DNA of 51,039 nucleotides from Hondaea fermentalgiana (GCA_014084085.1 NPFB01000039.1:86170-137208); one strand, 5' to 3'. Shown: positions 38,115 to 49,246, counted from the stretch's first letter. A program made the numbers and translations. The notes: generated by a model not told the origin, from the sequence alone.

Positions 38115-40253
38115 TCAATCGGAGAAGACGTAGGCCACCTTTTCCCAGAATGTCCGCTCGCGCAGGCCCAAGAGCAGACCAAAATCCGGAACTGGCAACT
38201 TTGGGAAACGAAAAGGCAGAACCTCTCGCAACTTGGCCACGTTCAGTCGAGGAATGCGCAGCCGAGGCAAGCGCAGACGGCCCATCATGTTGCTGACATG
38301 CTGCGCAAAAAGCGCCATGCCTTGCAAGACATTTCGCAAAAGAGGCAAAAAGAGACCAGAGATGACCATGCCGAGCACAACGAGAAAAGTCAGCGCAATG
38401 ATGACGTCGAGAACATCCTGACGATTGTCCTTGACGAAACGTACGGCGCGCTTGGCAGAGCGGCCAAAGAGAAAAGGCGAGTTGACAACGAAGGCCCCAA
38501 CGCGAACTGGAATACTCACAATCGTACCGAGCGTGCTGCTGCTAGCCCAAGCAAACGACAGCAACGCGTGGTAGGCAACGCGGACGGGTAAGAAAACGAG
38601 GTAAACGAGTCGACCGAGCGCTTGCAAGCCATCTGTCACAGAGCGCCACAAACGTGCTAGCGTCCGCTTGATGGCCCGCTGCAAGTGATGACGCCGACGG
38701 CGTTGCCGCTTTCGCACAAAGGCGAGCTTGACGCGTTCCACAATGAGCACACCAAGGTCCTTTAGTGCGTCACCCATGTGATGCAATCGATCGCTTGTGC
38801 GTTGCAGGTACGCACGGCCGCGACGCGCAAGCAATTCAGCGTGCAAGAGCACACTGACAGCGAGGCGTTGCGGAAAGAAAAGTGCAGATCCACACAAATT
38901 GACAAGCATGGGCCAAACACGTACGGCGACCTTGCGAGCAAACGAAGCCACGCGCATTGCGAAAAAGAGGGGCCAAAGCACAAAGAGACGCACAAGGAGC
39001 ATTGCAGGGAGGTAGACGACCGGTGGCACAAAGAAACTAACAATATGACCGGCATGTGCCTGGAGCTCAGCCATGGTCATGACGTCCCAGATAATTTCCA
39101 CATCTTTGTCGTCTGCGATACGAAAAAGTTGAACACTTCCACGTGTGCGGCGTTGCTTTGATTTATCTTGCGCCGAGTACGCTCGCGCGCGATGTCTTTT
39201 ATGTGCGCTTGACAGCGTGCGATTCCTTTTACTGACACCATCATTGTCGTTGTCACATTCTCCCAAGGCGTCGCCGCTTTCCCCTGCTTCTTGTTCAAGG
39301 TCATCGATCGCGCTGACTCTTTCCTCTTCTTCTTCTTCTTCTTCGTCTTCTTCTTCGTCTTCGTTCTTACGGTAAGAATGCTGGCGACGACGCGAATGAT
39401 GTGGTATGTGGTGACGACGATACTTTCTCTTGTGCTCTTGAACTTCTTGATCGATCAACTTGTGCCGCAAATCTTGTTGCGAGGAGCGTTGTTGTTGCAA
39501 AAGATGTTGCTGCCATGGATCTGCAACAGGGGTCGGCAGCTCAGAAACCTTTCCATCGTTTTGAAGATGTAACATAATCTCACGTTGAATACGGCGTTGG
39601 AACTTGGCATCGTCGTCATCGTCCGTGCAGCCTTCGATGATGAGAACATCGTCAACTGGACCTGTGACGCCTTCGCTCGCCTTTGCGACGATATCCATGA
39701 TATCAGCCTCGTCGTCACACACCACGAGCGCCTGTCGCTTGGGAGATTTCGGAGCGGGACGCGCGGCCTTGGCTTTACGCCTCGCACCGGTCGCTTGCTC
39801 CTGCTCCAGAAGAGGGAACTCTGGCACGGCCTCATCGTGATCACCCAGATATTCTGCTTGCTCCTGCGACTCGAGTACGTTATCAGCATCGTCAGCATCG
39901 ACAAGTTCACCAACCTCATCGAATGAAAAGTCGTTATCGTCAACATCTTCGTCGTATTCTTCATTGTTGTTGTTATTGTGGTGGTGGTGTTGGTGTTGGT
40001 GTTGGTGGTTGTCGTTCATGTGGAGGTGGTTGTGGCTGCGCCGCTCGAAGAATTGCTTGCCGCGGCCGTCACTGAGCTCGCTGTCGCTCTCGCTCGTAAA
40101 GTCCGAGCTCAGCGTCGCCTGCGAGCGACGGTTTGCCGCCAGCTCGCGCGCCCTGCTCTCCTTCGCGGACCTCGCCGCGCTCCGCCGCTCCAGGTGCCCG
40201 TGCGCCACCGTTGCGCCGCGCCCGACCGCCTCATTTCTGCGGACGCCGGTCAT
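38115..40253 (-). CDS. Unrecognised multi-pass membrane protein with acidic and His/Asn-rich N-terminus
   Basis: The frame is open from 40433 (a TTG), but the first ATG is at 40253 and gives 712 residues. I do not recognise the family. Residues 1-380 are disordered: Ser/Asp patches, a run of His-Gln repeats with His4 and Asn5, several acidic blocks, and a Glu-rich run of about 18 residues. The C-terminal 330 residues contain four or five hydrophobic stretches (e.g. FFVPPVVYLPAMLLVRLFVL, LDVIIALTFLVVLGMVISGL) separated by strongly basic amphipathic segments. It ends RERTFWEKVAYVFSD. The basic linkers between membrane segments suggest close contact with an anionic surface, but no function can be assigned. 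Confidence 0.65.
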   Translation of the reverse strand: MTGVRRNEAVGRGATVAHGHLERRSAARSAKESRARELAANRRSQATLSSDFTSESDSELSDGRGKQFFERRSHNHLHMNDNHQHQHQHHHHNNNNNEEYDEDVDDNDFSFDEVGELVDADDADNVLESQEQAEYLGDHDEAVPEFPLLEQEQATGARRKAKAARPAPKSPKRQALVVCDDEADIMDIVAKASEGVTGPVDDVLIIEGCTDDDDDAKFQRRIQREIMLHLQNDGKVSELPTPVADPWQQHLLQQQRSSQQDLRHKLIDQEVQEHKRKYRRHHIPHHSRRRQHSYRKNEDEEEDEEEEEEEERVSAIDDLEQEAGESGDALGECDNDNDGVSKRNRTLSSAHKRHRARAYSAQDKSKQRRTRGSVQLFRIADDKDVEIIWDVMTMAELQAHAGHIVSFFVPPVVYLPAMLLVRLFVLWPLFFAMRVASFARKVAVRVWPMLVNLCGSALFFPQRLAVSVLLHAELLARRGRAYLQRTSDRLHHMGDALKDLGVLIVERVKLAFVRKRQRRRRHHLQRAIKRTLARLWRSVTDGLQALGRLVYLVFLPVRVAYHALLSFAWASSSTLGTIVSIPVRVGAFVVNSPFLFGRSAKRAVRFVKDNRQDVLDVIIALTFLVVLGMVISGLFLPLLRNVLQGMALFAQHVSNMMGRLRLPRLRIPRLNVAKLREVLPFRFPKLPVPDFGLLLGLRERTFWEKVAYVFSD

Positions 40254-43200
40254 GGCGCCTCGCACGCCGCGCCGCGCCTGGCCTGGCCTCCCCTCGCCGC
40301 GCTGCGAGCGGGGACGAGCGAGCGCAAGCGGGCACGACGCGCCTCCTGCGCTCGCCTTCCGCGCGCAGGTACGGCCTCTGCCGCCGCACGCGCCCGAGCA
40401 GCGCCGCGTGCACGCGCCCACTGTGCAACGCAAAAGGGGCTGCTATTAACTGCCCACCTTAGGCCTACAGCCCGTGCTCGCTCTCGCGCTTACCGCTGTA
40501 GTTAGGGTCCGGTTTTGGTATGAAAGAGACACAATACTAATTTTCACTTTGGGATAATACAACTATCATGCATACAGGGCCAGCGAAGGCGACCAAGGAA
40601 GGTAGGAGGCGTGGCTGCAATTCGAGGAAGAGGTCAGTCAGTACCATAGGGCGTCCGCGAAGTAGAACAAGCGCACGAGAGAGCGAGCGAGCGAGCATGT
40701 GATGCCGACAAAGCCTCAGACAGAAATCTCATTAGCGCATTCTTGATTCTCAGCCAGACTTTGTCTGTCAAAAGGTCTCCAAAGAATTTTTTTCTTCACC
40801 GGCGATGTAACGATACACAGCTCGCGCGCACTCGTGGGCGCCCATTATATGAATGAATGAACATACCTCGACCGAAGCCAGCATCTGAGAACAACGCCAT
40901 GAGCCGAATCAATCAATTCAGATTCCTGTTGCACACCAAGAGGTCTAAGTTAGCTAACTTTCTACCGATGCATCAAGTCTCCTCTTTCCCACCCCTCCGC
41001 AAGTGGTGAATGTCCGGTCAGAATTGAGCGACGTCAGATCCTCCGCGCCGCCCACCCGTTCCGATGACGAGTCGCTCTACGCTATCATGACGGCTCGAGA
41101 AACTGTGAATGCAGTGACCCCGAGTGCTTTTTATAAGATAGCGAGCGTCACGGCGTGACTGGATGATCTTTTGGTGCTTCTTCCCCTCTGCCCACTCTGA
41201 AAGAAAACCAATCGATCTCGTTGACTCGTCCGGCCGGACCCTTCCACCACAGCAGCACGCCCCCACCACCATCTTTCTTCGTTCTCCCAACCACGTGTTT
41301 GGTGACTTTGGTCCGCTACGAAAGCATGACTCCTTTGTTATCTCTTGCTCGATGCTTGAAACGGATTGTGATTGCCATCAGAAATCTCACTTAGCGAGTC
41401 TCACTTAGACCCTCTCTTGGGGTCTATCTGAAGGTGTCCTAAGGTTTGAACATCACGGGCAAATCACAATCCAGCATCCAATGAACAGGTGATCCCAACG
41501 TCAAGATTCTCTTCGTAGCTCTAACCTCAATGAACAACCTCAGAATAGCAACGTTTTCCACTTCACAGGCAGACCGCATCGTGGCGGTGCCCAATCAGAA
41601 GCCAAGCGTTATAAGGAATCCTCATGGGTCGCGCGCACGGGTACGATGCGGCCAGCCCATCGCCTCGCTTTCTCTCGCTCCCTCTCTCACTTGCCGCCAT
41701 GCTCGAGAAGCAAGCACGTACCTTGTATACAAACAAAGCAGAGTGAATATATACAGATCGGCCTTGCCAATGCGACAGCGTTTTGCAATGTCTGTTTCGC
41801 CAACCACAAAAGAAAGGTGCCTGATGTTAGTTGACGATTCATGTGAGGTGCTTGCCTTGCGTAAGTGCAGTAAAGCAGCAGACACAGTCTTTTTCTCTCT
41901 CTCCCTCTTCCTTCACGAACGTGGTATACCGCAGGAAACGACCTTGGGCGAACCGCGTCTGGACGGGAATCAGCTCTTTGTGGTATTTCATGGGTGATCA
42001 ATAACACGGTTCAAAGTATATGGTCTTCCTCTTCCGCGCCCAGATTCCGCGAGTACATCTCCCTCGTGGTCTCTCTCTCTCCAATACTCATCCCTTTCCC
42101 AATGTCACACCGAAGCGCGCATTGACTCAGCCTGCTAACAGAGAGACCTCAGGAAAAGGTATCGACACGGAGGATTCGAGTCTACGCTCGTCAAAGCAAA
42201 ATTTGGTCCTCACGGGTCTCCCTCTCGACGTGGCAATACACGCCGTCGATAGTAGCAGCAGTAGCAGCCACCTTCTTCCCTTTCTTGGAGAAAAGAAAAA
42301 GGAGAAGGAGACCAGAAAGGCCAGAGTTCCAAGGGTCGAGATTTCCACACACCAACTCTTTCTCTCTCGTCTCGCCCTTATGGGATGTCCGAGTAGACAA
42401 CGGATACTATCAGCACAAGCCACGGCGGGGGCCCAAAGGCGTCCGACTCGCCGGCTGGCTGAGGCAACGTAGACCCGGGTGGTGTCTTGCACATGATTGA
42501 CAGAGCATTGCGCCATCCCACATGTCCGTCGACCAGACTACAAAAGAGTCCAGCCGCCGCTCGCGGGCGCCGATGCTTATGGTCGTGCGTCTTCAACTCC
42601 TTTCCCCTCCCCTTTCACCCTTCCTCTGCTCTGCTTGCTCTTCGAGCTCGTCTTCTTGGGACGTACCGTTCGTCAGGCAAGGCCATCTTGATAATGGCGC
42701 CGCCATCGACCTTGCACGACGCACGACTTGCGTCGCGCGCCACACACGTCGAGGAGACCGCGCCGCCGCGGGCTGCGGTGCGAGACCGGCAGCCCGCGGG
42801 CGATCGAGGTCTGCCCCGCGCGCCGCGGCGGCCTGGCGGCCACAGGCGGTCGTGGTTGGGGGCTTGCTTTCTTGGGCTGCCGTCTCGGGGAGTCTCGCAG
42901 CCACGCAATCTCTGGCGCCCTTCCGCGCCGAAGTTAGTGCGGTGACGGCCATCCATTTTGAGGAAGCGGTTTACTAGACTTCTGCTTGTCTCTCACGCGA
43001 TGACAAGACGACCTTGCCTTGGTGGTTGGGGTGGTGCTGGTGATTGGACGGCGATCTTGGTGATAGGGATGGATGGTGGGTGAGTGGCTCGAGTTGGACT
43101 GTGCTGTGATGACGTTGCGACGGTTTTCTTATTTGTTTCGTCAGGGTTACGTGCAAGAACCTTGTTGATGACGGGTCTCATCCGGATCCACGACCAACTT

Positions 43201-43403
43201 GGAGAGATCTCGGGGGAACCAAGGGTCTACAGGATCTAGCCAGGCCCACTTTCCCATTCTTTTTTCCTATGATAATGAAGAGTGAGTGTGTCAAGACAAG
43301 GAGACAAGGACGAAATTGATTCCTTTCGTGCCCAGTTATGCAAAATTCTTTGACAATTCGATCCAAGCAGGAAAGACAAGCAGCTGAGCGAGCGCTCAAC
43401 AAT
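40254..43403. other. Long stretch without a supported gene
   Basis: 3.15 kb. The first 200 bp are GC-rich 5' flank of the membrane-protein gene. From 40450 to 42500 composition is near neutral with no frame of recognisable content; a frame at 41530-41997 (155 codons) is the longest on the + strand and looks non-coding. A motif CAGAAATCTCA(C)TTAGCG occurs at about 40720 and 41379. A small hairpin AGACCC-(7 nt)-GGGTCT lies at about 41407. From 42690 to 42960 both strands become coding-like in composition, and minus-strand frames starting at 42956 or 42953 (114-120 codons, Arg/Ala-rich) could be a first exon, unproven. I looked for tRNA, 5S and snRNA signatures by eye and saw none. Confidence 0.5.
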
Positions 43404-44645
43404 TTACTTGGAACGCTTGTAGATCTTGTGGAGAAGCGCGTAAAAGATCTCCTTTGGCACAGTGGTGACCTTGGCCTCAATGTCGGAGCAAATCTCCTTG
43501 TAGATGCTCTCCTCGTACTCGTGGTAAATGTCGGCCAGCTTGAGCTCGTTGTAGATGCCCTTGACGGTCTTGATGCACTCCTCGTCATCCTTGGCGTAGT
43601 TGGCCTTAAGGACCTCCTTTTGCTCGGCAGAGGCACGCGTGAGGGCCTGGGTGACGAGCCAGCTGCACTTGCCGTCCTGGATGTCGGTGCCGATCTTGCC
43701 AATGACCTCTGGCTCGCCGTAGCAGTCAAGGTAGTCGTCCTGGACCTGAAAGTAGACGCCCATCTTGACGCAAATGTCGCAAGCCACGTCGAGGCTCTCC
43801 TTGTCGCGCACGCCAGCGACGGCCATGCCAAAGGCAATGGGCGCGTAAAAAGAGTAAAAAGCAGTCTTGTACTTGACAATCTTGTAGTGGCGCTCGCTTG
43901 TGTACAGGTCCAGGTTGATCGGGCCCTGCGGCGGCTGCGTGGACAAATCGAGGAACTGGCCCATCTCGGTCTGGTACGTGGTCTCGGTCATGATGCGGTG
44001 CACGTGCAAAAAGAGGTCAGGGTCCTCGTCCGCAAACATCTTGTAGAGAAGAACATCAACCTGGGTCATGAGGATGAGAGCATCGTTGACGGCGATAAAG
44101 CCAACGTCCTCGTTCTTGTACCAGCACGGCTGACCGCGGCGGGTGATGGACGAATCCATGAGATCGTCCGAGACCAAAAAGGAGGCCTGGAGCCACTCAA
44201 TGCACCAGCCGAGAACAGCAGACTGCGCGCGAATGGTCTCCTCGTCCTTGGTGGACGACTTGCCCTGGAACTTGGCGATCTCCAGTGCAGCATGCACCAC
44301 GGTGAGACCACGGTTCAGCTTGCCGCCCGGCACATTGTAGTCGAGCATGCGCTGCATGGGCTTGGAAATGAGCTCCGTCAGCTCGTACTCGCTGAGGTCG
44401 CCGCAGAGCTCCTCGGCGAGGCCCTTGAAGACATCGATGAAGCCGGGCTTCTTGGCCGCGTCAAAGGTGCCGGCCTTGGCCACGCCCTTGCCGCCCTGGA
44501 GCACCACGGGGCCCTCTCCGCTGCCCGAGATCGCCTTGGACTTCTTGCCCAGGAGCACGCCCGCGCCGAAGATGCCGGCCACGGCCGCCACCGCGGCCAC
44601 CGCCGTCAGCGCCACCTGCGCGTTGCTGCCCTCGCCCTGCGTCAT
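43404..44645 (-). CDS. Membrane-anchored FPPS-type prenyl diphosphate synthase (FPP or GGPP product)
   Basis: 413 residues. The body is a eukaryotic farnesyl diphosphate synthase: first Asp-rich motif DDLMD (160-164), SSITRRGQPCWY, TAFYSFYAPIA, second motif QDDYLD (302-307), GTDIQDGKCSWL and the C-terminal KIYKRSK. It condenses IPP with DMAPP/GPP to make FPP for sterols and prenylation. Two oddities stand out. Residues 10-33 form an Ala/Val/Gly hydrophobic segment followed by GKKSK, so the enzyme is probably tethered to a membrane, whereas most FPPSs are soluble. The residue five before the first Asp-rich motif, aromatic in human and plant FPPS (QAFFLVADD, QAYFLVLDD), is Ser155 here (QASFLVSDD), a change that in studied FPPSs lengthens the product. 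It may therefore be a GGPP synthase or bifunctional. Confidence 0.88.
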   Translation of the reverse strand: MTQGEGSNAQVALTAVAAVAAVAGIFGAGVLLGKKSKAISGSGEGPVVLQGGKGVAKAGTFDAAKKPGFIDVFKGLAEELCGDLSEYELTELISKPMQRMLDYNVPGGKLNRGLTVVHAALEIAKFQGKSSTKDEETIRAQSAVLGWCIEWLQASFLVSDDLMDSSITRRGQPCWYKNEDVGFIAVNDALILMTQVDVLLYKMFADEDPDLFLHVHRIMTETTYQTEMGQFLDLSTQPPQGPINLDLYTSERHYKIVKYKTAFYSFYAPIAFGMAVAGVRDKESLDVACDICVKMGVYFQVQDDYLDCYGEPEVIGKIGTDIQDGKCSWLVTQALTRASAEQKEVLKANYAKDDEECIKTVKGIYNELKLADIYHEYEESIYKEICSDIEAKVTTVPKEIFYALLHKIYKRSK

Positions 44646-45812
44646 CTTTCCGCTTGCTGCGTCGCGAGATCACCCCAGAATGTTGGCGCGTCCCGACCGT
44701 GTGCCCGAGCGCGTGCGCGCCGCCTCGATTTCCGCTTCTCGCGCTCGATGCCCGAGGCCGCCGGCCGCCGCGCTCGCGTTCGCAGACAGGACCCGGCCGA
44801 GCAGCGCGCGCTTGCGAGTTTGCTCGCTAGCTAGCTGGCTTGCTAGCTTGCTTGCTTGCGTGTCGCCTGCGCGCGTCTTGCTGCTTCCGTCTCTCATTCA
44901 TACATGTGAGTGCGTCAGTCTCTCCTCACTGCCGCATCAGTCTCGCCTGCGCAGTGTGTGCGCAGCGTCAAGAAGATTGCGCAATGCTCGCGTCACTCGC
45001 TCTCCTCATAGCGGCGCTGTGAGCGCGGCCGCCCGGGCGGCTTGCGAGACCGCGGCGAGGTCGAGGTCGAGGTCGAGGTCGACCACGTCGAGGTCGGGCG
45101 TGGTGCTGCAAGGGGAGGAAAGGCAAGCGTGGCATCGACAGCGAGCAGAGGAGGTGGGTTGGGTTGGATGGACTTGGGAGGGAGCGAGATGTTGAGCATG
45201 AGGAGCAAGCTACAATCTGCATTCGCGTGGTTTTCGAAGCGGAGACGCAGACCAGCTCGACCCGCCCGAGCCGACGTAGCTCTGACCGGGGAGTAAATGT
45301 CGCAATTGCTACGACGAAGTAGAATACATTGAATGCAAAAACAATCGTGGCGAGTCAATCCGGTCGTCCTTGCTTTTCCCTCTGCGCGCAATCCCTCTTT
45401 CCTACATTCCGACTCGAGGAGAATGGTGAGCTCGATCTCTCTCCTTCGACAACCCACATTTTATAATTCCATTGGCGATGGCCGCGGCAGTGGCGGCGGC
45501 AGCAGAAAACTCGAAGAGATTCAATCAGCTTCTGCGTCCTTCGACGACACAGCAAGACTCGTGCTGTGCTTGCTTCCCGCCTACATCAGCACAAGATTTG
45601 ACAAAACCAAGGCGGGCCTGATATCCTGGAGACGCGAGGCAAAATAGCCCCGCCACTCCGTGGAGCCAAAAACCCGACAAGCAGCGCGCTCGCGAGCGTC
45701 CGTGCCGAGCGCGCGGGTGCGGCGGCGTCAGCGGCGTGGTGGACGCTGCTGGCGGGGTCGCGTTGCGGCACCGACACTGTCGAGCGTGCCGGAAACTGCG
45801 CCGCCGTCGGTC
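44646..45812. other. Divergent region between the prenyl synthase and the SET protein
   Basis: 1.17 kb. It contains a CTAGC/CTTGC repeat patch at 44823-44862, a GAGGTC hexamer run at 45056-45097 and an AT-rich middle (45280-45620). The frame of the SET gene is open from 45660 but without an ATG until 45813. No separate gene is supported. Confidence 0.55.
45056..45097. repeat. GAGGTC hexanucleotide run
   Basis: Four perfect GAGGTC units are followed, after ACCAC, by another copy in GTCGAGGTCGGG. Confidence 0.85.
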
Positions 45813-46859
45813 ATGTCCGGCGCAACGGGCGGCGTCGAGAAGCCCCTCCACGGCACGGCCGCCAGCGCCGGCGGCGCGAGCGAGGGCGACGACGGGGTGG
45901 CCAATGGCCACGGCAGCGAGGCCGACAATATTCAGGATGTGCCGATCGAGGACCTCGATGAAGTTCTCAAGCTTGATGCCGACGCCGTCAAGGCAATCCG
46001 GGACGCTTCTAATGCAATGCAGGCGCAGCGGGAGCGCGAGCAAAAGACGCCGCTCGAATTTCTCGCCCAAGTGGCGGCGGCAGCTGCCGCTGAAGACCTC
46101 GTCACTACCCTGGTGCGCGCCGAGAGCGCCATGATGCTGCCTCGATGGTGCCTGGGCCTCGGCAATGGACATTTTCGCCAAAACGAGTACGATGCCGCGC
46201 GCGCCTCGTACGAAGCGGCCCTCCTCGTCCTCGTGTGCCTCTCGCGAGTCCTTCGCAGGTCGACGTGCACCTATGTCGATAATTCGGACGGCATACGCGT
46301 CTTTGAATTTTCTGCGCACCGATGCGAAGATCAAAGCGACGAAGGAGAGCTGCAGATTCTCCATCAAGCTGCAGTTGTCGTGCGAAATGCGGGCATCACG
46401 CTTTGCCAAATGGAAAAGTGGGCCAAGGCCGAGCAGTACCTGCTCGAGGCGTCAATGTTCAGGTCCACTGGCATGGAGGTCAAGACCTATTTCTGGAAGA
46501 GCATGGCGCAGCTTCGTCTGCAAAAGTACTCTTGTGCGGTAAGCTCAGTGGATCAAGCAGAGAGCATCGGTGCCTTTGGCCGGCGCCAGATGCTCTCCAA
46601 GCGCCTGCATCGCCGCAACGCCAAGATGCTGCGTGATCCTGTCTTTGGTGTCCAGGCCGCCCAATGTCGTGTGCTCTTTGGTGAACAGGTCACTGGCATG
46701 TATCAGTTTCAGAACATGTTGCGCGAGCAAGAGCCGGGCAAGAATCATCTCGAGTACAATCTCGATGGCGTCACGCGGAGTCACGTTCGACCAGAAACAA
46801 GCGCGCCCTCTGAGGAAATTGCCTTGGACGCCATCAAGGCTGCTGCCAAGAATGAGGCG

Positions 46860-46890
<31 letters not shown>

Positions 46891-48728
46891 AGATCGAGGC
46901 TGCGACTGGAACCGTGACCCAGACCGGGACCGAGACCGAGACCGAAACCGAAACCGAGACCGAGGATGTCCGCCACGTGGACGGACTCGTGGCTGCGCGC
47001 GAGTACCGGGAAGGCGACATTGTCTTTGTGGCCAAGGCGCTCGCGTGCGGACTGGAGACTGAGACGGACCGGGCCTTTGTGCGCTTCGGCTCGGAAACGT
47101 CCATCTCGACCATGTACACCCAGCTCCACGATCTGATGATGGATCGCAAGTCGGCTGCCAAACAGCAGCACCTTTTGCGAAGGTTCTGTCAGTTTCTCAT
47201 GGGCAACAGCGGGAACGACCCTACGGAGTACGACATGATGAGAGACACGTGCGTTCAAATCGCTGAGGGCATGGGCGCCCTTCAAGCGAACGGCGAGATC
47301 GATCATAGCAAAGTTGCGCGCGAGCTCATGAAGCAAGAAGCTCTGTGCGCGGAGCTCTTTGGCGAGTACTTTCAAGATTCCCAAGACCAGGTTCGCCAGA
47401 TTCTCGACGACGTCGGCTTTTTAGCCAAAGGAAAAGGCGCGATTGACGACAGTAGCAGAGGTAGTGGCAATGGTAGCGGCACCTTGTCGGCGCCCGCTGC
47501 CACCGGTGCTTCTTCTTCCACCAAGAGCCCTGCGACCGAGCCTACGAACGCGAAGTCACTCGCTCTCGAAAACACGCGCTGCGAAAAGCTTTTGCAAGAA
47601 TTTTGCAGTGAAAATGGTCTTGGATCGAGGCGGGACCTCACAACTGCAACTAGCGCACAGATAGACGCCTTTGTGCGCTTTAGCATGGAGCACCCCGAGG
47701 TCGATCCTTTTGCCACAGCACTTGTGGCACGCGCAGACAATGATGCCGTGCTTCGCGAGCGCGTCCTCGGACTGCCCGCGACACACAAGGGATGCGAACC
47801 TGCAAGTGACTGCTCGTCCGGAGAAGCCCGTATTCGACGCGTGTCTTTGCTGCACCGCGTCACCTCGTACGATTTCAAGAATGGCGCCGACATGCTCCTT
47901 AGTAAAAGTCAATGTCCCGTCGAGGTGTCTACGCGACGCACGTGTCTGTGGGAGCAGCCAACCCTACTCGGTCACAGCTGCGTGCCCAACACACGGCGAT
48001 TGCATTTTGGCCACCTTTGTTTTGTGCAAGCTGCACGCTACATTCCCAAGGGTGCGCCGCTGACGGCGTGCTACACACCGTCAACGTACTTTGGCCCGTC
48101 AGTGGAGCTGGCGCAAAAGTACGGATTCCGCTGCTGTTGCGAATACTGCAAGTGCGGAGGTCGCGAGGCTCCGCGGGACGTAGAGGTCCGCAAGTGGAAA
48201 GAGGTCTTTTTCGAAAAGGTCTTGCCCAAGTTCAGCCCGGACCTTTCATTTGCAGTGGCGCAAAAGCATGCTGACTACGCCGTCAAGTTATTGGCCAAGC
48301 TCGAGAGTTTGGTGGCCAAGTGGACTGAAACCTTGGCAGGGTCCATTTCTCATGAAACGGGCAAACTACTCATGCGAGTTCACTTCCTCGAAGTCTATTA
48401 TGCGCTTATCAATGCGCTCGAACGCCGTTCCGAGTCGGAGTTGCGCGTCGTGGCTTTGACCCTGCGAGAGCGCCGCATCCGCAAAGACTGCCTTGAGCAG
48501 CTTGGTCTGCTCACGCTCATTTGCAAGCATTACATCACGGTAGAGAACGACCCGGAAAAGGCCCAGCTGCTTCTCCCGCTTGAGACGGAGGCTATTCGCC
48601 AGCTATGCTTTGCTCATGATCGGATGAACTCCAAGCTGATCTCCTTTATCATGCGCACACTCCTGTACATTGTGGACTTCCCTTCCTCTGACATTGTGCC
48701 GCCGGGTCTTTTTGCCAGTGGAAACTGA
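45813..48728 (+). CDS. SMYD-like SET-domain protein with TPR-like N-terminus
   Basis: The first in-frame ATG (45813) gives 971 residues. The N-terminal part has helical TPR-like pairs (GNGHFRQNEYDAARASYEAA; GITLCQMEKWAKAEQYLLEA). The SET domain is split: its start is near 46978 (DGLVAAREYREGDIVFVAKAL) and its core near 47930-48150 (LLGHSCVPNTRRLHF, then LTACYTPST and YGFRCCCEYCKCG, the post-SET cysteines). The roughly 300-residue insert includes a Ser/Gly linker rather than a MYND zinc finger. SMYD proteins methylate histone or non-histone lysines. The usual NHSC reads GHSC, losing an Asn that contacts S-adenosylmethionine, so activity is uncertain; the late tyrosine is present. A Thr-Glu repeat from ACCGAG units lies at about 46915-46962, just before the SET domain. 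The last 200 residues are helical. Confidence 0.8.
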
Positions 48729-49246
48729 TCAAGTCGCGTCTCGTTGACTCGTTAGCTCGTTGACTTTGTTCTTCTTCTTCTTGATGACGAACGAGCAAAA
48801 GAGCTTCTTTAGTAAAATTCGTATGCATCTACAAATGATTGACGTTTGTGAGTCTTGCTCGCGTGAAATTCTAGCCGCCTCGGTGAACAATGTTTTGCTG
48901 ATCTCAGCCCGCCTATCCTTTCCAAAACAAGCAACGCAGCTGTCAGTGTCGCGACTGCAGAGACAAGAACTTCTCCAACGAGCGTGTCGTCTCGCGAACG
49001 AATCGAGCATTCGTTAGCGAAAAAATTAAAAAAGATTGGCCCGACGAGGTGGCCTGAGTAGGCCTGGTCGTAGTAGCCCAAGTATAGATCTGTTTTGTCT
49101 TTCCTGTTTGGTTTTTCGAGGTTTTTCCGACGGGTTTCTCGTTTTTTTCCAACGCAGCCTGGCTGACTGACGATCGGGCGCGCGCGTCGTCGAAAGTGTC
49201 CATGGCGGCGGCAAACAGAACTGCAAAGAGGGGCTGACGTCAGACT
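48729..49246. other. Intergenic between the SET gene and the EFCAB11-like gene
   Basis: 518 bp holding the 3' flank of the SET gene and the promoter of the next gene, both on the + strand. It is AT-rich up to about 49150. The only motif noted is the TGACGTCA octamer at its right end. Confidence 0.55.
49235..49242. promoter_or_regulatory. CRE-like palindrome TGACGTCA next to a start codon
   Basis: The perfect octamer bound by CREB/ATF-type bZIP factors in other eukaryotes ends five bases before the ATG of the EFCAB11-like gene. Function here is unproven, and such a short match can arise by chance. Confidence 0.35.

Noticed and set aside
41530..41997. 155-codon frame in the gene-poor stretch
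   Set aside because: Composition and peptide show no coding character; no homology recalled. Only transcription data could rescue it.
42593..42956. Arg/Ala-rich minus-strand frames that could be a first exon
   Set aside because: Two overlapping frames are equally open, no continuing exon with recognisable content was found, and the region is simply GC-rich.
43338..44834. 498-codon frame antisense to the prenyl synthase
   Set aside because: Shadow of the biased codon use of the synthase gene; no family features.
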